Part shown: in pieces, positions 10,275-18,954 of the stretch | Position numbering within the stretch: the stretch's first letter is position 1 | Layout of the letters: every line of letters begins with the position of its first letter | Assembly: GCF_025515305.1 (NCBI RefSeq) | Contig: NZ_JAOPHT010000005.1 | Span: forward strand, 1-64,000 | Source: Roseicyclus sediminis | GTDB lineage: Bacteria > Pseudomonadota > Alphaproteobacteria > Rhodobacterales > Rhodobacteraceae | Reading direction: 5' to 3' | Length of the DNA: 64,000 nt | Notes under the pieces: generated by a model | Seen by the model: the letters and a program-made list of their open reading frames with translations, nothing else | The model's database searches: none | Told to the model about the DNA's origin: nothing | Program-made: the position numbers and the translations under genes

Positions 10275-11292
10275 CCTGTCCGCCTCGCTCCGGCCCATCG
10301 GAACCGCCTGGGGGCGGATCGACAAGGTGGCGCTGACGGGTGCCCTGATCCTGCTGGTCCTTGCGGCCTTCGACCGGTCCGCCGTGGTCCCCACCATCGC
10401 CGAGACGCTCGACCATTTCGCGGGCACCCTGCCCTATATCCTCTTCGCCGTCGTCGCCATCGCGGGCATGAAGGCCAGCGGGTCCGAGCGCCTGCTCGAC
10501 GGTGCTTTCAAGGGCCGCGAGGGCCGGATGATCGTCATCGGCGCGCTTGTGGGCGGCCTCTCGCCGTTCTGTTCCTGCCAGGTCATTCCCTTCGTCGCGG
10601 CGCTGCTGGCCGCCGGTGCGCCGCTGTCGGCGGTCATGGCCTTCTGGCTGGCCTCGCCGCTGATGGACCCCGCGATGTTCGCGATCACCGCGAGTGGCCT
10701 CGGCTTCGACTTCGCGGTCGCCAAGACGGTCGCGGCGGTCGCCCTCGGGCTCGCGGGCGGCATGACGGTGAAGCTGATGGCTTCGACGCCCGTCTTCGCC
10801 GACCCGCTGAAGGTCGAGCCGAAGATCGGCGGATGCTGCAAGGCGAAGAAACTGACGCTGAACTGGCGGTTCTGGCAGGAAGGCGACCGTCGCCGGATCT
10901 TCGCGGAGAACGGCTGGTCGAACCTGCTGTTCCTCGGCAAGTGGCTGATGCTGGCCTATCTCCTGCAGGCGCTCCTGATCTCCTATGTCCCGGCGGATCT
11001 TGTGGCGACCGTCATCGGCGGCGACGGGATCGGGCCCATCGCTCTGGCCGCGCTGGTCGGTGCCCCGGCCTACCTCAACGGCTATGCCGCCGTGCCGCTC
11101 CTCGAGGGGCTGCTGGCGCAGGGCATGAACCCGGGCGCGGCCATGGCCTTCGTCATCGCGGGCGGTGTCAGCTGCATTCCCGCAGCGGTCGCGGTCTGGG
11201 CGCTGGTGAAGCCGCGCGTCTTCGCCGCCTACATCGCATTCGCCCTTGCGGGCGCGCTTGTCGCCGGGATCGCCTGGGCGGCACTGGCCTGA
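10267..11292 (+). CDS. Permease of the DUF318/ArsP-like family
   Basis: 341 aa with about eight to ten transmembrane helices in two related halves. The first half carries the PFCSCQVIPF motif and the second GGVSCIPAAVA, the paired signature of this permease family. A hydrophilic loop near residues 185-200 contains GGCCKAKK, another thiol pair. Relatives export organoarsenicals or metals, so the thiols and the overlapping ArsR gene favour efflux of a soft metal(loid), but the substrate is unproven. The start overlaps arsR (ATGACTGA). Confidence 0.75.
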   Translation: MTDLSASLRPIGTAWGRIDKVALTGALILLVLAAFDRSAVVPTIAETLDHFAGTLPYILFAVVAIAGMKASGSERLLDGAFKGREGRMIVIGALVGGLSPFCSCQVIPFVAALLAAGAPLSAVMAFWLASPLMDPAMFAITASGLGFDFAVAKTVAAVALGLAGGMTVKLMASTPVFADPLKVEPKIGGCCKAKKLTLNWRFWQEGDRRRIFAENGWSNLLFLGKWLMLAYLLQALLISYVPADLVATVIGGDGIGPIALAALVGAPAYLNGYAAVPLLEGLLAQGMNPGAAMAFVIAGGVSCIPAAVAVWALVKPRVFAAYIAFALAGALVAGIAWAALA

Positions 11293-11299
11293 GATCCCG

Positions 11300-11319
11300 G
11301 CGCCCGCCTGGTCGGGCGC
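11300..11319 (+). terminator. Strong hairpin after the permease gene
   Basis: GCGCCCG (11300-11306) pairs perfectly with CGGGCGC (11313-11319) around a 6-nt loop, and flanking CCCG/CGGG bases can extend the stem. It begins 8 bp after the permease stop. There is no T-tract (AAAACA follows), so it is only a probable terminator. Confidence 0.45.
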
Positions 11320-11571
11320 GCGGGAAAACAAGGGCCCGGAAGCGCCCCCTGAGCCCTGCGGCAAAGGCAGGCCGGGTTTCGCCCGAGACGGCGAAAAAAG
11401 GGGCGGTCCGCCGCTGAGCGGAAACGAATTGTCAAAAAATTCGTGTTGTTTTCGCGGCAGACACCATAAAACCGCCTCAAAGCAAATTTACCGAGCCTGC
11501 GCATATCCCGGCGCCAGATCGGGGAAGAGGCAGGCCGCGAAGAGACGCGCGCAGAAGGGCAGAAGGCGACC
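11320..11571. other. Intergenic, AT-rich leader before the polysaccharide export genes
   Basis: I see no gene here. The part from 11425 to 11500 is clearly AT-richer than its surroundings (runs of A and T around TTGTCAAAAAATTC), as expected for a promoter or untranslated leader of the kpsT-type gene. I cannot assign -35 and -10 boxes with confidence. Confidence 0.4.
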
Positions 11572-12231
11572 ATGCTGGAATTCGCCGACGTATCGAAGTC
11601 GTTCTGGACCGGGGAACGCCGCAAGGTGATCCTCGACCGCGCCTCCTTCAAGGTGAACCTCGGCTATTCGCTCGGCATCCTCGCGCCGAACGGAACCGGC
11701 AAGACAACGCTGATCCGGATGATGGCCGGCCTCGAGCAACCCGACGAGGGGCACATCTACCGCAACTGCCGCATCTCGTTTCCGCTGGGCTTCATGGGTG
11801 GCGTGATCGGCAAGCTGACCGGCACAGAGAACGCCCGCTACATCGCCCGGCTCTACGGCCTCGACCCCGACTACGTCGAAGCGTTCAGCCGATGGGTCTG
11901 CGGGATCGAGGAGTATTTCGACATGCCGGTGGGGACCTATTCCTCCGGCATGCGCGCGCGGTTCAACTTCTCGCTGCTGCTGGCGCTGGAGTTCGACATC
12001 TACCTCATCGACGAGGGGATGCCCGCCTCGACCGACGCCGAGTTCAACCGCCGTGCCGGCAGCATCCTGGCAGACCGGATCCGGGAATCGACGGTTGTCA
12101 TCGTCTCGCACCAGATGCAGACACTGGAGAAGTTCGCGCGACGGGCAGCCGTGCTCCGCGACGGCCAGCTCTACGAATTCGACACGCTCGAAGAAGCAAG
12201 GCAGCTTTATGACTACGAAACCCAGGGCTAG
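11572..12231 (+). CDS. kpsT: Polysaccharide export ABC transporter ATPase (KpsT type)
   Basis: A 219-aa ATPase of the KpsT/BexA/CtrD group that powers export of capsule-type polysaccharide across the inner membrane. The P-loop reads APNGTGKTT near residues 43-51, with Ala at the usual first Gly. The signature is YSSGMRARF near 124, and Walker B is DIYLIDEGM with the H-loop His in VSHQM. It overlaps the KpsE-type gene by 23 bp. No KpsM permease gene is adjacent, which is unusual for this pair. Confidence 0.88.
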   Translation: MLEFADVSKSFWTGERRKVILDRASFKVNLGYSLGILAPNGTGKTTLIRMMAGLEQPDEGHIYRNCRISFPLGFMGGVIGKLTGTENARYIARLYGLDPDYVEAFSRWVCGIEEYFDMPVGTYSSGMRARFNFSLLLALEFDIYLIDEGMPASTDAEFNRRAGSILADRIRESTVVIVSHQMQTLEKFARRAAVLRDGQLYEFDTLEEARQLYDYETQG

Positions 12232-14017
12232 GAAATTCCGGATCCGCCGTCCCGACGGCGGCGCGCCCCCCACGTCCGCCATGCAGCCGCGCGCTCAGGG
12301 CGAGGCGCCGGAGGAGAGCGGCGAGGGCCCTGCGGAGGCCGCGCAGCCGGCGACGGCGTCCTTCAGACCGACCCAACCGCCCCAGGAAGACGGGTTCGGC
12401 GCGGATCCTTTCCCCGGGTCCGCGGCGCATGACCGACTGGAAAGCGCGCGCCGCGCGGCCGACGCGGAGGATGCAGGGCCTGACACCGCCGAGGAACGGC
12501 CCGCGCCGACGGGCAGCCCAGTCGAGCAGGAGCTTGCCGCGATCCGGGCCGAGGGTCTGACGGGCCGGCAGCTGCGCATGGCGCGGCGCATCGCCCAGAA
12601 GCACGGTCTGTCGCCCAGTTCCGATTTCGACGCCGTGCGCCTTCTTCGGCACCGTGGCATCGATCCTTTCGCCCGTGGCGGCAAGCTGGAGCTCGTCGTC
12701 GACGACGGTCTGCGGCAGACCGCAGGCGGCGCCGGGGGGGCGGGCGCGTCGGTCCCCGCGACCGCCGCGCCACCCGATGGCGACCGCACCCTGCCCGCGC
12801 AGCCGCGCCAGACGCAGCCGGCGGCTCCGCCCTCGTCCGCGCCCCGCCCGCTGAGCGCGGACGAACGCGCCGTCGAGATCATGAAGGTGCAGCGAGACAT
12901 CGCGCGTCGCCGTCGGAAGAAACTGATCCTGCTGGCGACGCGGCTTGCGTTCTTCGTCCTGCTGCCCACGCTGCTGGTGTCCTACTACTTCTACCGCGTG
13001 GCGACGCCGATGTACGCCACGAACACCGAATTCCTGATCCAGAAAGCCGAAAGCGGGGGCAGCACCGGCGGCGGCCTCGGTGGACTTCTGGGTGGCGGAG
13101 GTTTCGCCACCGTGCAGGAAAGCATCACCGTGCAGGCGTATCTCGAAAGCCGCGAGGCCATGCTGCGGCTCGACGAGGAACTGGGCTTCCGCGACCATTT
13201 TTCGGCGGAAACGATCGATCCGCTGACGCGCATCGCCCCGGACGCCACGGTCGAGGACATGTACGGCACCTACCTGCGCCACCTGCAGATCGGCTACGAT
13301 CCGACCGAAGGTCTCGTGCGCATGGAGGTCGTCGCGGCGGACCCGATGGTCAGCCAGGCCTTCTCGGAGGCGTTGCTGGGCTACGCGGAGGAACGCGTCG
13401 AGCAGATGAGCCAACGCCTGCGCGAGGACCAGATGTCCGGCGCACGGGACAGTTTCGAGGATGCCGAGAACCGCGTTCTCGAGGCTCAGAGCCGCGTGCT
13501 CCAGCTTCAGGAACAGCGCGGCGTCCTGTCGGCCGAGGCCGAGGTCTCGACCGTGTTCGGCCAGATCCAGAACTTCGAATTGCAGCTTCAGGAGGAACGC
13601 CTTCGCCTCGACGAGTTGCTGTCGGTGGCCCGGCCAAACGAGTCGCGCGTCGAGGTGGCGGAACGCAACATCGCCCGTCTCGAAGCTCTGATCGACGAGC
13701 TGCGGGGCGGCCTGACGGAGACGGGCACCGGCGACGTGTCGCTTGCGCGGATCCAATCGGAACTCATCATCGCGCAGGCCGACCTCGAGACCCGGCAGAT
13801 GATGCTGTCGCAGGCCTTGCAGCAGATGGAAATGGCGCGGATCGAGGCCAACCGCCAGTCGCTCTACCTGTCGATCGGCGTCTACCCGATTCCGCCGGAC
13901 GCCCCGGCCTATCCGCGCGCCTTCGAGAACACGCTCTTGGCGTTCCTGATCTTCTCGGGGATTTACCTCCTGATCTCGATGACGGTATCGATCCTGCGCG
14001 AACAGGTCAGTTCCTGA
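12209..14017 (+). CDS. kpsE: Polysaccharide export inner-membrane protein (KpsE/BexC/CtrB type)
   Basis: 602 aa. The first 225 residues are a Pro/Ala/Gly-rich, probably disordered cytoplasmic part containing one ordered-looking island (GLTGRQLRMARRIAQKHGL). A transmembrane helix follows at about 236-260, then a Wzz-like periplasmic domain with a Gly-rich loop (about 290-300), a long coiled coil (about 390-560) and a second helix near 575-597. This layout is that of polysaccharide co-polymerase/export proteins, but the cytoplasmic extension is much longer than in E. coli KpsE. The ATG at 12209 overlaps kpsT. Confidence 0.85.
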   Translation: MTTKPRARKFRIRRPDGGAPPTSAMQPRAQGEAPEESGEGPAEAAQPATASFRPTQPPQEDGFGADPFPGSAAHDRLESARRAADAEDAGPDTAEERPAPTGSPVEQELAAIRAEGLTGRQLRMARRIAQKHGLSPSSDFDAVRLLRHRGIDPFARGGKLELVVDDGLRQTAGGAGGAGASVPATAAPPDGDRTLPAQPRQTQPAAPPSSAPRPLSADERAVEIMKVQRDIARRRRKKLILLATRLAFFVLLPTLLVSYYFYRVATPMYATNTEFLIQKAESGGSTGGGLGGLLGGGGFATVQESITVQAYLESREAMLRLDEELGFRDHFSAETIDPLTRIAPDATVEDMYGTYLRHLQIGYDPTEGLVRMEVVAADPMVSQAFSEALLGYAEERVEQMSQRLREDQMSGARDSFEDAENRVLEAQSRVLQLQEQRGVLSAEAEVSTVFGQIQNFELQLQEERLRLDELLSVARPNESRVEVAERNIARLEALIDELRGGLTETGTGDVSLARIQSELIIAQADLETRQMMLSQALQQMEMARIEANRQSLYLSIGVYPIPPDAPAYPRAFENTLLAFLIFSGIYLLISMTVSILREQVSS

Positions 14018-14043
14018 CGCGCAGGACCCCGGGGGAAGACACG

Positions 14044-14892
14044 ATGCGAGACGTGGAGATCGGCTCCGGCCTCAAGGGTTCGGTGACCTTCGGCAACGAC
14101 CGCCCCCTTGCGGTGATCGCCGGGCCCTGCCAGCTCGAAAGCCTCGATCATGCGCTGATGATCGCCGAGACGATGGCCGCCGCCTGTGCCGCGGTGGGCG
14201 CGGGCTACGTGTTCAAGGCAAGCTACGACAAGGCCAACCGCACCAGCCTGTCCGGCAAGCGTGGCCTCGGCATGGACAAGGGCCTCGAGATCCTCGCGGA
14301 GGTGCGCAAGCGCGTCGGCTGTCCGGTCCTCACCGACGTCCATGCACCCGAGCACTGCGCGCCGGCCGCCGTGGCCTGCGACATCCTGCAGATCCCCGCC
14401 TTTCTCTGCCGCCAGACGGACCTGCTCCTGGCCGCGGGCGAGACCGGCGCCGCGATCAACGTCAAGAAGGGCCAGTTCCTGGCGCCCTGGGACATGGCGA
14501 ACGTGGCGGCCAAGGTCGCCTCGACCGGCAACGAACGGATCCTCCTGACCGAACGCGGCGTGTCCTTCGGCTACAACACGCTCGTCACGGACATGCGCGC
14601 GCTGCCCGAGATGATGAAGACAGGTTACCCTGTCGTGATGGACGCCACCCATTCGGTGCAGCAACCGGGCGGCCAGGGCTCATCCTCAGGCGGGCAACGG
14701 GAGTTCGCCCCGGTGATGGCGCGGGCCGCTGTCTCGCTCGGCATCGCGGGGGTCTTCATCGAGACGCACGAAGCGCCGGACACGGCGCCCTCGGACGGCC
14801 CCAACATGATCCCGCTGGCCCAGATGCCCGCGCTCATTTCCCGGCTGATGGACTTCGACCGCATCGCAAAGGCCGACCCGATCCGCCTCTGA
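14044..14892 (+). CDS. kdsA: 3-deoxy-8-phosphooctulonate synthase (KDO-8-P synthase)
   Basis: A 282-aa TIM-barrel enzyme joining phosphoenolpyruvate and arabinose 5-phosphate to give KDO-8-P, a precursor of lipid A core and of some capsules. Typical blocks are AGPCQLES near residues 30-37, FKASYDKANR near 59-68, TDVHAPEH near 97-104, and the late FIETHEAPD and SDGPNMI. It follows the export genes by 26 bp, matching the use of KDO as a linker in KpsT-exported polysaccharides. Confidence 0.96.
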   Translation: MRDVEIGSGLKGSVTFGNDRPLAVIAGPCQLESLDHALMIAETMAAACAAVGAGYVFKASYDKANRTSLSGKRGLGMDKGLEILAEVRKRVGCPVLTDVHAPEHCAPAAVACDILQIPAFLCRQTDLLLAAGETGAAINVKKGQFLAPWDMANVAAKVASTGNERILLTERGVSFGYNTLVTDMRALPEMMKTGYPVVMDATHSVQQPGGQGSSSGGQREFAPVMARAAVSLGIAGVFIETHEAPDTAPSDGPNMIPLAQMPALISRLMDFDRIAKADPIRL

Positions 14893-14966
14893 GGCCGCGC
14901 GCCCTTCACGCTCCATCGAAAGCCGCTTAGGCTCCGGACCATCCCCTCCGGACCGCCAGAGCCGCC

Positions 14967-16310
14967 ATGCCTCGCTTCACGTCCCTTCTTCTGCTTGTTC
15001 TTCTCGCGGTCGCGCCCCTGCCCGCTCTCGCCCAGACCGAAGGGGGACAGCCCGCCGGCACGATCGCCGTCCAAAGCGACATCGCCCTCGACACCGCAAT
15101 AGCCGACCGGATTCGCGACATCCTGCGGCAACTCGACGGTTACCGGAACGTGTCGGTCTCCGTGGCCGACGGCATCGTCACCTTGCGCGGTACGGTCCTC
15201 GACTCCGCCCAAATCGATGCGTTGAACGGGCTCGTCGGGCGCGTCGAAGGCGTCGTGGCCATCGAGAACGAGGTCACCGAAAGCACGGACATGCGCGAGC
15301 GCCTCGATCCCGCGATCGAACGAATCGAGGGGCGCCTCGCCCAGTTCCTGGCTTTCCTGCCGCTTATCCTCGTGGCTCTCGCCGCCGGACTTGCCGTGAT
15401 GTTCGCGGGCTTCTTTATCGCCGCGCGAAAATGGCCCTGGGATCGCATCGCGCCGAATGCCTTCATCGCCGACATCTACCGGCAGATCGTGCGCCTCGCG
15501 TTCATCGTGTTCGGCGTCGTGCTGGCGCTCGATCTGCTGAACCTGACCGCGCTACTGGGCACGATCCTGGGCGCGGCCGGGATCGTGGGCCTCGCCATCG
15601 GCTTCGCCGTCCGGGACACCGTCGAGAACTTCATTGCCTCGATCATGCTGTCCATCCGGCAGCCCTTCCGCCCCAAGGACCTCGTGGAGATCGAGGGCGA
15701 AACGGGCCACGTCATCCGCCTGACCAGCCGCGCGACGATCCTTCTCAGCCTCGATGGAAATCACATCCGCCTTCCCAACGCGACGGTCTTCAAGTCGAAG
15801 ATCATCAACTACAGCCGGAACGACGAACGCCGCTTCACCTTCCTGATCGGCATCGACCCCGGCGCCGACATCGCGCGGGCGCAGGAGATCGTCCTCGCCG
15901 CGCTGACCGAGCTTCCCTTCGTGCTGGACAGCCCCGCACCCGCCGTCTGGGTCGAAGGCCTCGGGCCCTCCACGATCGACCTCACGGCGGCCGGCTGGAT
16001 CATGCAGCACCAGACCTCGATCGGCATGGCCAAGGGCGAAGCGATCCGCGTGGTGAAGGCGCGGCTGGAGGAGGCGGGCATCGGCTTGCCCGAACCGACC
16101 TACCGAATTCTGGGCGCCCTGCCTGCGCCCACGGGCGCCGCGGCCGCTGCGCCGAAACCGGCCGCGGCACCGCCTACACCTCCGCCCGCGCCGGTCGAGG
16201 TGCAGGAGGTCGGCGTGACCGAAACGGCTGATCTCGAGACGCTGATCGAGGCCGAACGCGAGGCGCTTTCCGACGACGATCTGCTTCGCCGCGAAGCGCC
16301 GCAGGAATAG
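14967..16310 (+). CDS. Mechanosensitive channel of the MscS family with BON domain
   Basis: 447 aa. A signal peptide (about 1-22, ending ALAQ) is followed by a periplasmic BON domain (about 38-95, with VSVADGIVTLRGTVLDS), three membrane helices (about 125-225) and the MscS beta and alpha/beta domains. The pore-helix region contains GAAGIVGLAIGFAVRDTVEN, close to the MscS consensus. The tail is Pro/Ala-rich. It should open under membrane tension to release solutes. The BON domain could bind lipid or envelope components. It is monocistronic. Confidence 0.88.
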   Translation: MPRFTSLLLLVLLAVAPLPALAQTEGGQPAGTIAVQSDIALDTAIADRIRDILRQLDGYRNVSVSVADGIVTLRGTVLDSAQIDALNGLVGRVEGVVAIENEVTESTDMRERLDPAIERIEGRLAQFLAFLPLILVALAAGLAVMFAGFFIAARKWPWDRIAPNAFIADIYRQIVRLAFIVFGVVLALDLLNLTALLGTILGAAGIVGLAIGFAVRDTVENFIASIMLSIRQPFRPKDLVEIEGETGHVIRLTSRATILLSLDGNHIRLPNATVFKSKIINYSRNDERRFTFLIGIDPGADIARAQEIVLAALTELPFVLDSPAPAVWVEGLGPSTIDLTAAGWIMQHQTSIGMAKGEAIRVVKARLEEAGIGLPEPTYRILGALPAPTGAAAAAPKPAAAPPTPPPAPVEVQEVGVTETADLETLIEAEREALSDDDLLRREAPQE

Positions 16311-16385
16311 CGCGTCCAGCCAGCCAAAAAACCTTGCACGGGGCTTGATCCCCCGCAGCCGATTGAGTAGCTAGCACGGCACGGT

Positions 16386-16460
16386 TGGGGTGTAGCCAAG
16401 CGGTAAGGCAGCGGTTTTTGGTACCGTGTACCGTAGGTTCGAATCCTACCACCCCAGCCA
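16386..16460 (+). tRNA. trnQ: tRNA-Gln (anticodon TTG)
   Basis: 75 nt including an encoded CCA. The acceptor stem TGGGGTG pairs with CACCCCA, followed by discriminator G and CCA. The anticodon loop in the GCGGTTTTTGGTACCGT region presents TTG, and the T-arm is GTAGGTTCGAATCCTAC. It marks the border between core genes and the accessory region that begins immediately downstream. Confidence 0.97.
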
Positions 16461-16632
16461 GTCACTTCCGCAAATCGAGACGGTACGAGGTACGGTGCAG
16501 ATAGTGCCGTCGTTTCCGCAGCTTGCCGGCGTCTGTCATATTTGCAGACCGCGAACCGCCCTTCACATGCCCCGTAAACAGCCCGAAGTCTGCGCAGGGC
16601 ATTTCCATGGTACGAGGTGTGGGTGATTGCGA
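16461..16632. repeat. Element-end repeat, copy A (next to tRNA-Gln)
   Basis: This 172-bp stretch runs from the tRNA 3' end to the recombinase stop codon. Almost the same stretch recurs at 47842-48014, starting with AGCCAGTCACTT in both. The last about 50 bp (AGTCTGCGCAGGGCA ... GGTACGAGGTGTG) recur a third time at 47550-47596. The shared block next to each recombinase 3' end looks like an element terminus or att arm. Percent identity was not computed. Confidence 0.7.
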
Positions 16633-18273
16633 TCAGAGAGTCGCGACCAGAGCGCGCTGCTCGGACCAGTCGGACGGCAGGTCGTGGGTCTTGCACCAGT
16701 CCGATGTAAACCCTGCAGGCTGCTTTCCATCCAGCACATCCCGAACGATGTCCGGCGCGAGGAAGGCAAGGTCGATCATCTGCTGGATGCGGCGCTTCGA
16801 TGTGCCGTCCGTTTCGGCGATCTCTGCGAAGGTCGCGCGAGCCTTGATCCGTCCGAACCAGGCATGGGCACGTGCGATGTTGCGGATGAGCGTCTCGTCC
16901 TGACCCGCGAGCGTATCGGCCATGACGACCTTCGTCTCGACGCCGCGCTTGCGCAGCTGGAACGGATGGCGCGATGTGAGAGCATCCGCATTGATGCACT
17001 CCGCATCGACAGCGATCCGCTCCGCGAGGATCACGGCATCCATCTTCAGTGTCATCGACCCGGGTGCGATGTCGACGCGGGCGACAAGCACGAGGAGATC
17101 CTCGGGCCTGGCATCCGCAAGCCACGCGGCGGCGGCGGCCGATGCGCGGGCGATGGCATCGGCGCTCTCCCCCTGCATCACCGACGCGATGAAGCCGTTC
17201 CGGGAGATCGTTGTGCGTACGCGGTCTGCAACGCGCTTCTCCAGATCGTTTGCCGGCAAGCGCCACGCTCCGGGATGCGCTTCACCGCTCCGCGCGACAA
17301 GCCGATGGGAGATGTAATACCTGAGCCGCGTGCCTGTCCTCGTCTTCGAATGCGACGGCGTCAGTCGATCACCGGTCTCGTCGAACAGCTTGCCGCACAG
17401 CAGTGACGTCCGACCGAGTGACGCCTTCCGCCTGCTCCTCGCCGCGCCATCCTGAAGCCGCAGCTGGATCGCATCCCAGCGGTCGGGATCGATGATCGCC
17501 GGGTGCTGGCCCGCGTAGACTTGTCTGCGGTGACGGATGCGCCCGGCATAGATCGGGTTCGTCAGGATGTGATGGATGTGTCCCCGGTCAATGGCGCCGC
17601 CGCCTGAGTGTGTGCCATCGGCCGCTGCCCGGGCGCGGCTCCTAAGGCCAAGACGATCAGCTTCCTCCTTAACCTGCCGAACGGTGCCATGTTCTTCGTA
17701 GAGTTCGTAGAGCCTGCGGATGGTCTTTGCCTCGGTCTCGTTAACCTTCAGCGACCGCCCATCGCGATCGTATCCCAGCGGCACCTTGCCGCCCATCCAG
17801 AGCCCCTTGCGCTTGGACGCCGCGATCTTGTCCCGGATGCGCTCTGCGGTGACCTCGCGCTCGAACTGCGCGAAGGACAGGAGCATGTTCAGCGTCAGGC
17901 GGCCCATGCTGGTGGCCGTATTGAAGGACTGCGTCACCGACACGAAGGACGCGCCAGCCGCATCGAGGACGTCGACGATCTTCGCGAAGTCCGCAAGCGA
18001 CCGGGTCAGCCGGTCGATCTTGTAAACCACGATCTGGTCGACCCGGCCGCTCCGGACATCGTCGAGAAGTTGCTGTAGCGCCGGGCGTTCCAGACTGCCG
18101 CCGGACAGGCCGCCATCGTCGTATTGGTCGGGCAGCATCACCCAGCCCTCGTGCCTCTGGCTGGCGATGTAGGCGGCGCAGGCCTCCCGCTGCGCATGGA
18201 GCGAGTTGAACTCCTGCTCCAGCCCGTCCTCAGAACTCTTGCGAGTGTAGATCGCGCAGCGGGTCTTCGTCAT
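16633..18273 (-). CDS. Large serine recombinase
   Basis: 546 aa. The N-terminal resolvase domain (about 1-150) has the nucleophile Ser13 in YTRKSS and the conserved QYDDGGLSGG and KIDRLTRS blocks. A recombinase domain follows (about 170-280, including a PIYAG motif), then a zinc-ribbon-like/coiled region and a long C-terminal DNA-binding part. Such enzymes integrate and excise mobile elements at specific att sites. The start overlaps the DUF2924 stop (ATGA). A C-terminal fragment of a close relative lies at 47597-47815. Confidence 0.9.
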   Translation of the reverse strand: MTKTRCAIYTRKSSEDGLEQEFNSLHAQREACAAYIASQRHEGWVMLPDQYDDGGLSGGSLERPALQQLLDDVRSGRVDQIVVYKIDRLTRSLADFAKIVDVLDAAGASFVSVTQSFNTATSMGRLTLNMLLSFAQFEREVTAERIRDKIAASKRKGLWMGGKVPLGYDRDGRSLKVNETEAKTIRRLYELYEEHGTVRQVKEEADRLGLRSRARAAADGTHSGGGAIDRGHIHHILTNPIYAGRIRHRRQVYAGQHPAIIDPDRWDAIQLRLQDGAARSRRKASLGRTSLLCGKLFDETGDRLTPSHSKTRTGTRLRYYISHRLVARSGEAHPGAWRLPANDLEKRVADRVRTTISRNGFIASVMQGESADAIARASAAAAAWLADARPEDLLVLVARVDIAPGSMTLKMDAVILAERIAVDAECINADALTSRHPFQLRKRGVETKVVMADTLAGQDETLIRNIARAHAWFGRIKARATFAEIAETDGTSKRRIQQMIDLAFLAPDIVRDVLDGKQPAGFTSDWCKTHDLPSDWSEQRALVATL

Positions 18274-18680
18274 GCGCCGCCTCCGGACCTGTCGGTCATC
18301 CCGAAGAAGCGCGGGCCGGACCAAGTCGTGCCTGTGATGTGCTTTGCGATCGCCGAGAGCGACGGCCACGCGCGCCCATCCATCCGGTATCCCTTTGCCA
18401 GCACCTCGACCTGATAGGTCCGACCATTCCATTCCCGCACGAGATGCGCGCCGGGCCGGGCGATCAGCTTCGTACTCTCCGTGACAGACTGGCCGTCCGC
18501 GATCCGCTTCAACGCGCGCCGCGTGGCCGCTGGCAGGCCCCCATGCTTGCGGCACTGCGCCTCGTGAGCAAGTGCCCTCCGCATGAAGGCGACCGACAGG
18601 TAGGGCGGAGGCGGAGACCCGAAGGTCTCCGCCCAGTCCTGCAGAACAGCGGCCCGATCAGGGTCCGCCTTACCCGGCAT
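18270..18680 (-). CDS. DUF2924 family protein
   Basis: A 136-aa basic protein with the DUF2924 style core (GAHLVREWNGRTYQVEVLAKGY, then AWPSLSAIAKHITGTTWSGPRFFG). The family is found next to serine recombinases in alphaproteobacterial elements, and its function is not known. Here it overlaps both neighbours (11 bp with DUF3489, 4 bp with the recombinase), so the three form one operon. A role as recombination helper or directionality factor is only a guess. Confidence 0.8.
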   Translation of the reverse strand: MPGKADPDRAAVLQDWAETFGSPPPPYLSVAFMRRALAHEAQCRKHGGLPAATRRALKRIADGQSVTESTKLIARPGAHLVREWNGRTYQVEVLAKGYRMDGRAWPSLSAIAKHITGTTWSGPRFFGMTDRSGGGA

Positions 18681-18954
18681 CGACGGTCTCCTCCGGCGCT
18701 GCCGCAGACTGGGCGTCACCTTCGGCCGCTGGCGGTTCTGCGATGATCCGGTAGCGGGTCGGCTTGCCGCCGTCGGTCTTCTCCACCGTGATCTCGTAGC
18801 CGGCCTTCCTGAGGCCCGTGATCGCTGCGCGCGTGGTATGGGTCTGCCAAGCGAGTTTGCCGCTGATCGTTGCGATGTCGGCGCCAGCCCTGGCTGACAG
18901 CATCCTGATCAGCTGCGCCTTCTTCGTTGTACGGGGTTTGGTCTTCGTCGTCAT
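18670..18954 (-). CDS. DUF3489 family protein
   Basis: A 94-aa protein with a Lys/Thr-rich N-terminus and a winged-helix-like core (KKAQLIRMLSARAGADIATI, then THTTRAAITGLRKAGYEI), consistent with DNA binding. It is the first gene of the DUF3489-DUF2924-recombinase operon. The family recurs in this setting, and a regulatory or accessory role in element mobility is likely but not shown. Confidence 0.78.
   Translation of the reverse strand: MTTKTKPRTTKKAQLIRMLSARAGADIATISGKLAWQTHTTRAAITGLRKAGYEITVEKTDGGKPTRYRIIAEPPAAEGDAQSAAAPEETVDAG

Noticed and set aside
12098-13756. 552-codon reverse frame across kpsT and kpsE
   Set aside because: Composition typical of antisense frames, and forward genes with Walker motifs and membrane helices explain the region.
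16386-16632. tRNA-Gln as the direct attachment site of the recombinase
   Set aside because: No duplicated tRNA 3' end is visible on the other side of the cassette, and large serine recombinases do not usually target tRNA genes. The best element terminus is about 120 bp past the tRNA. The link is therefore only positional.
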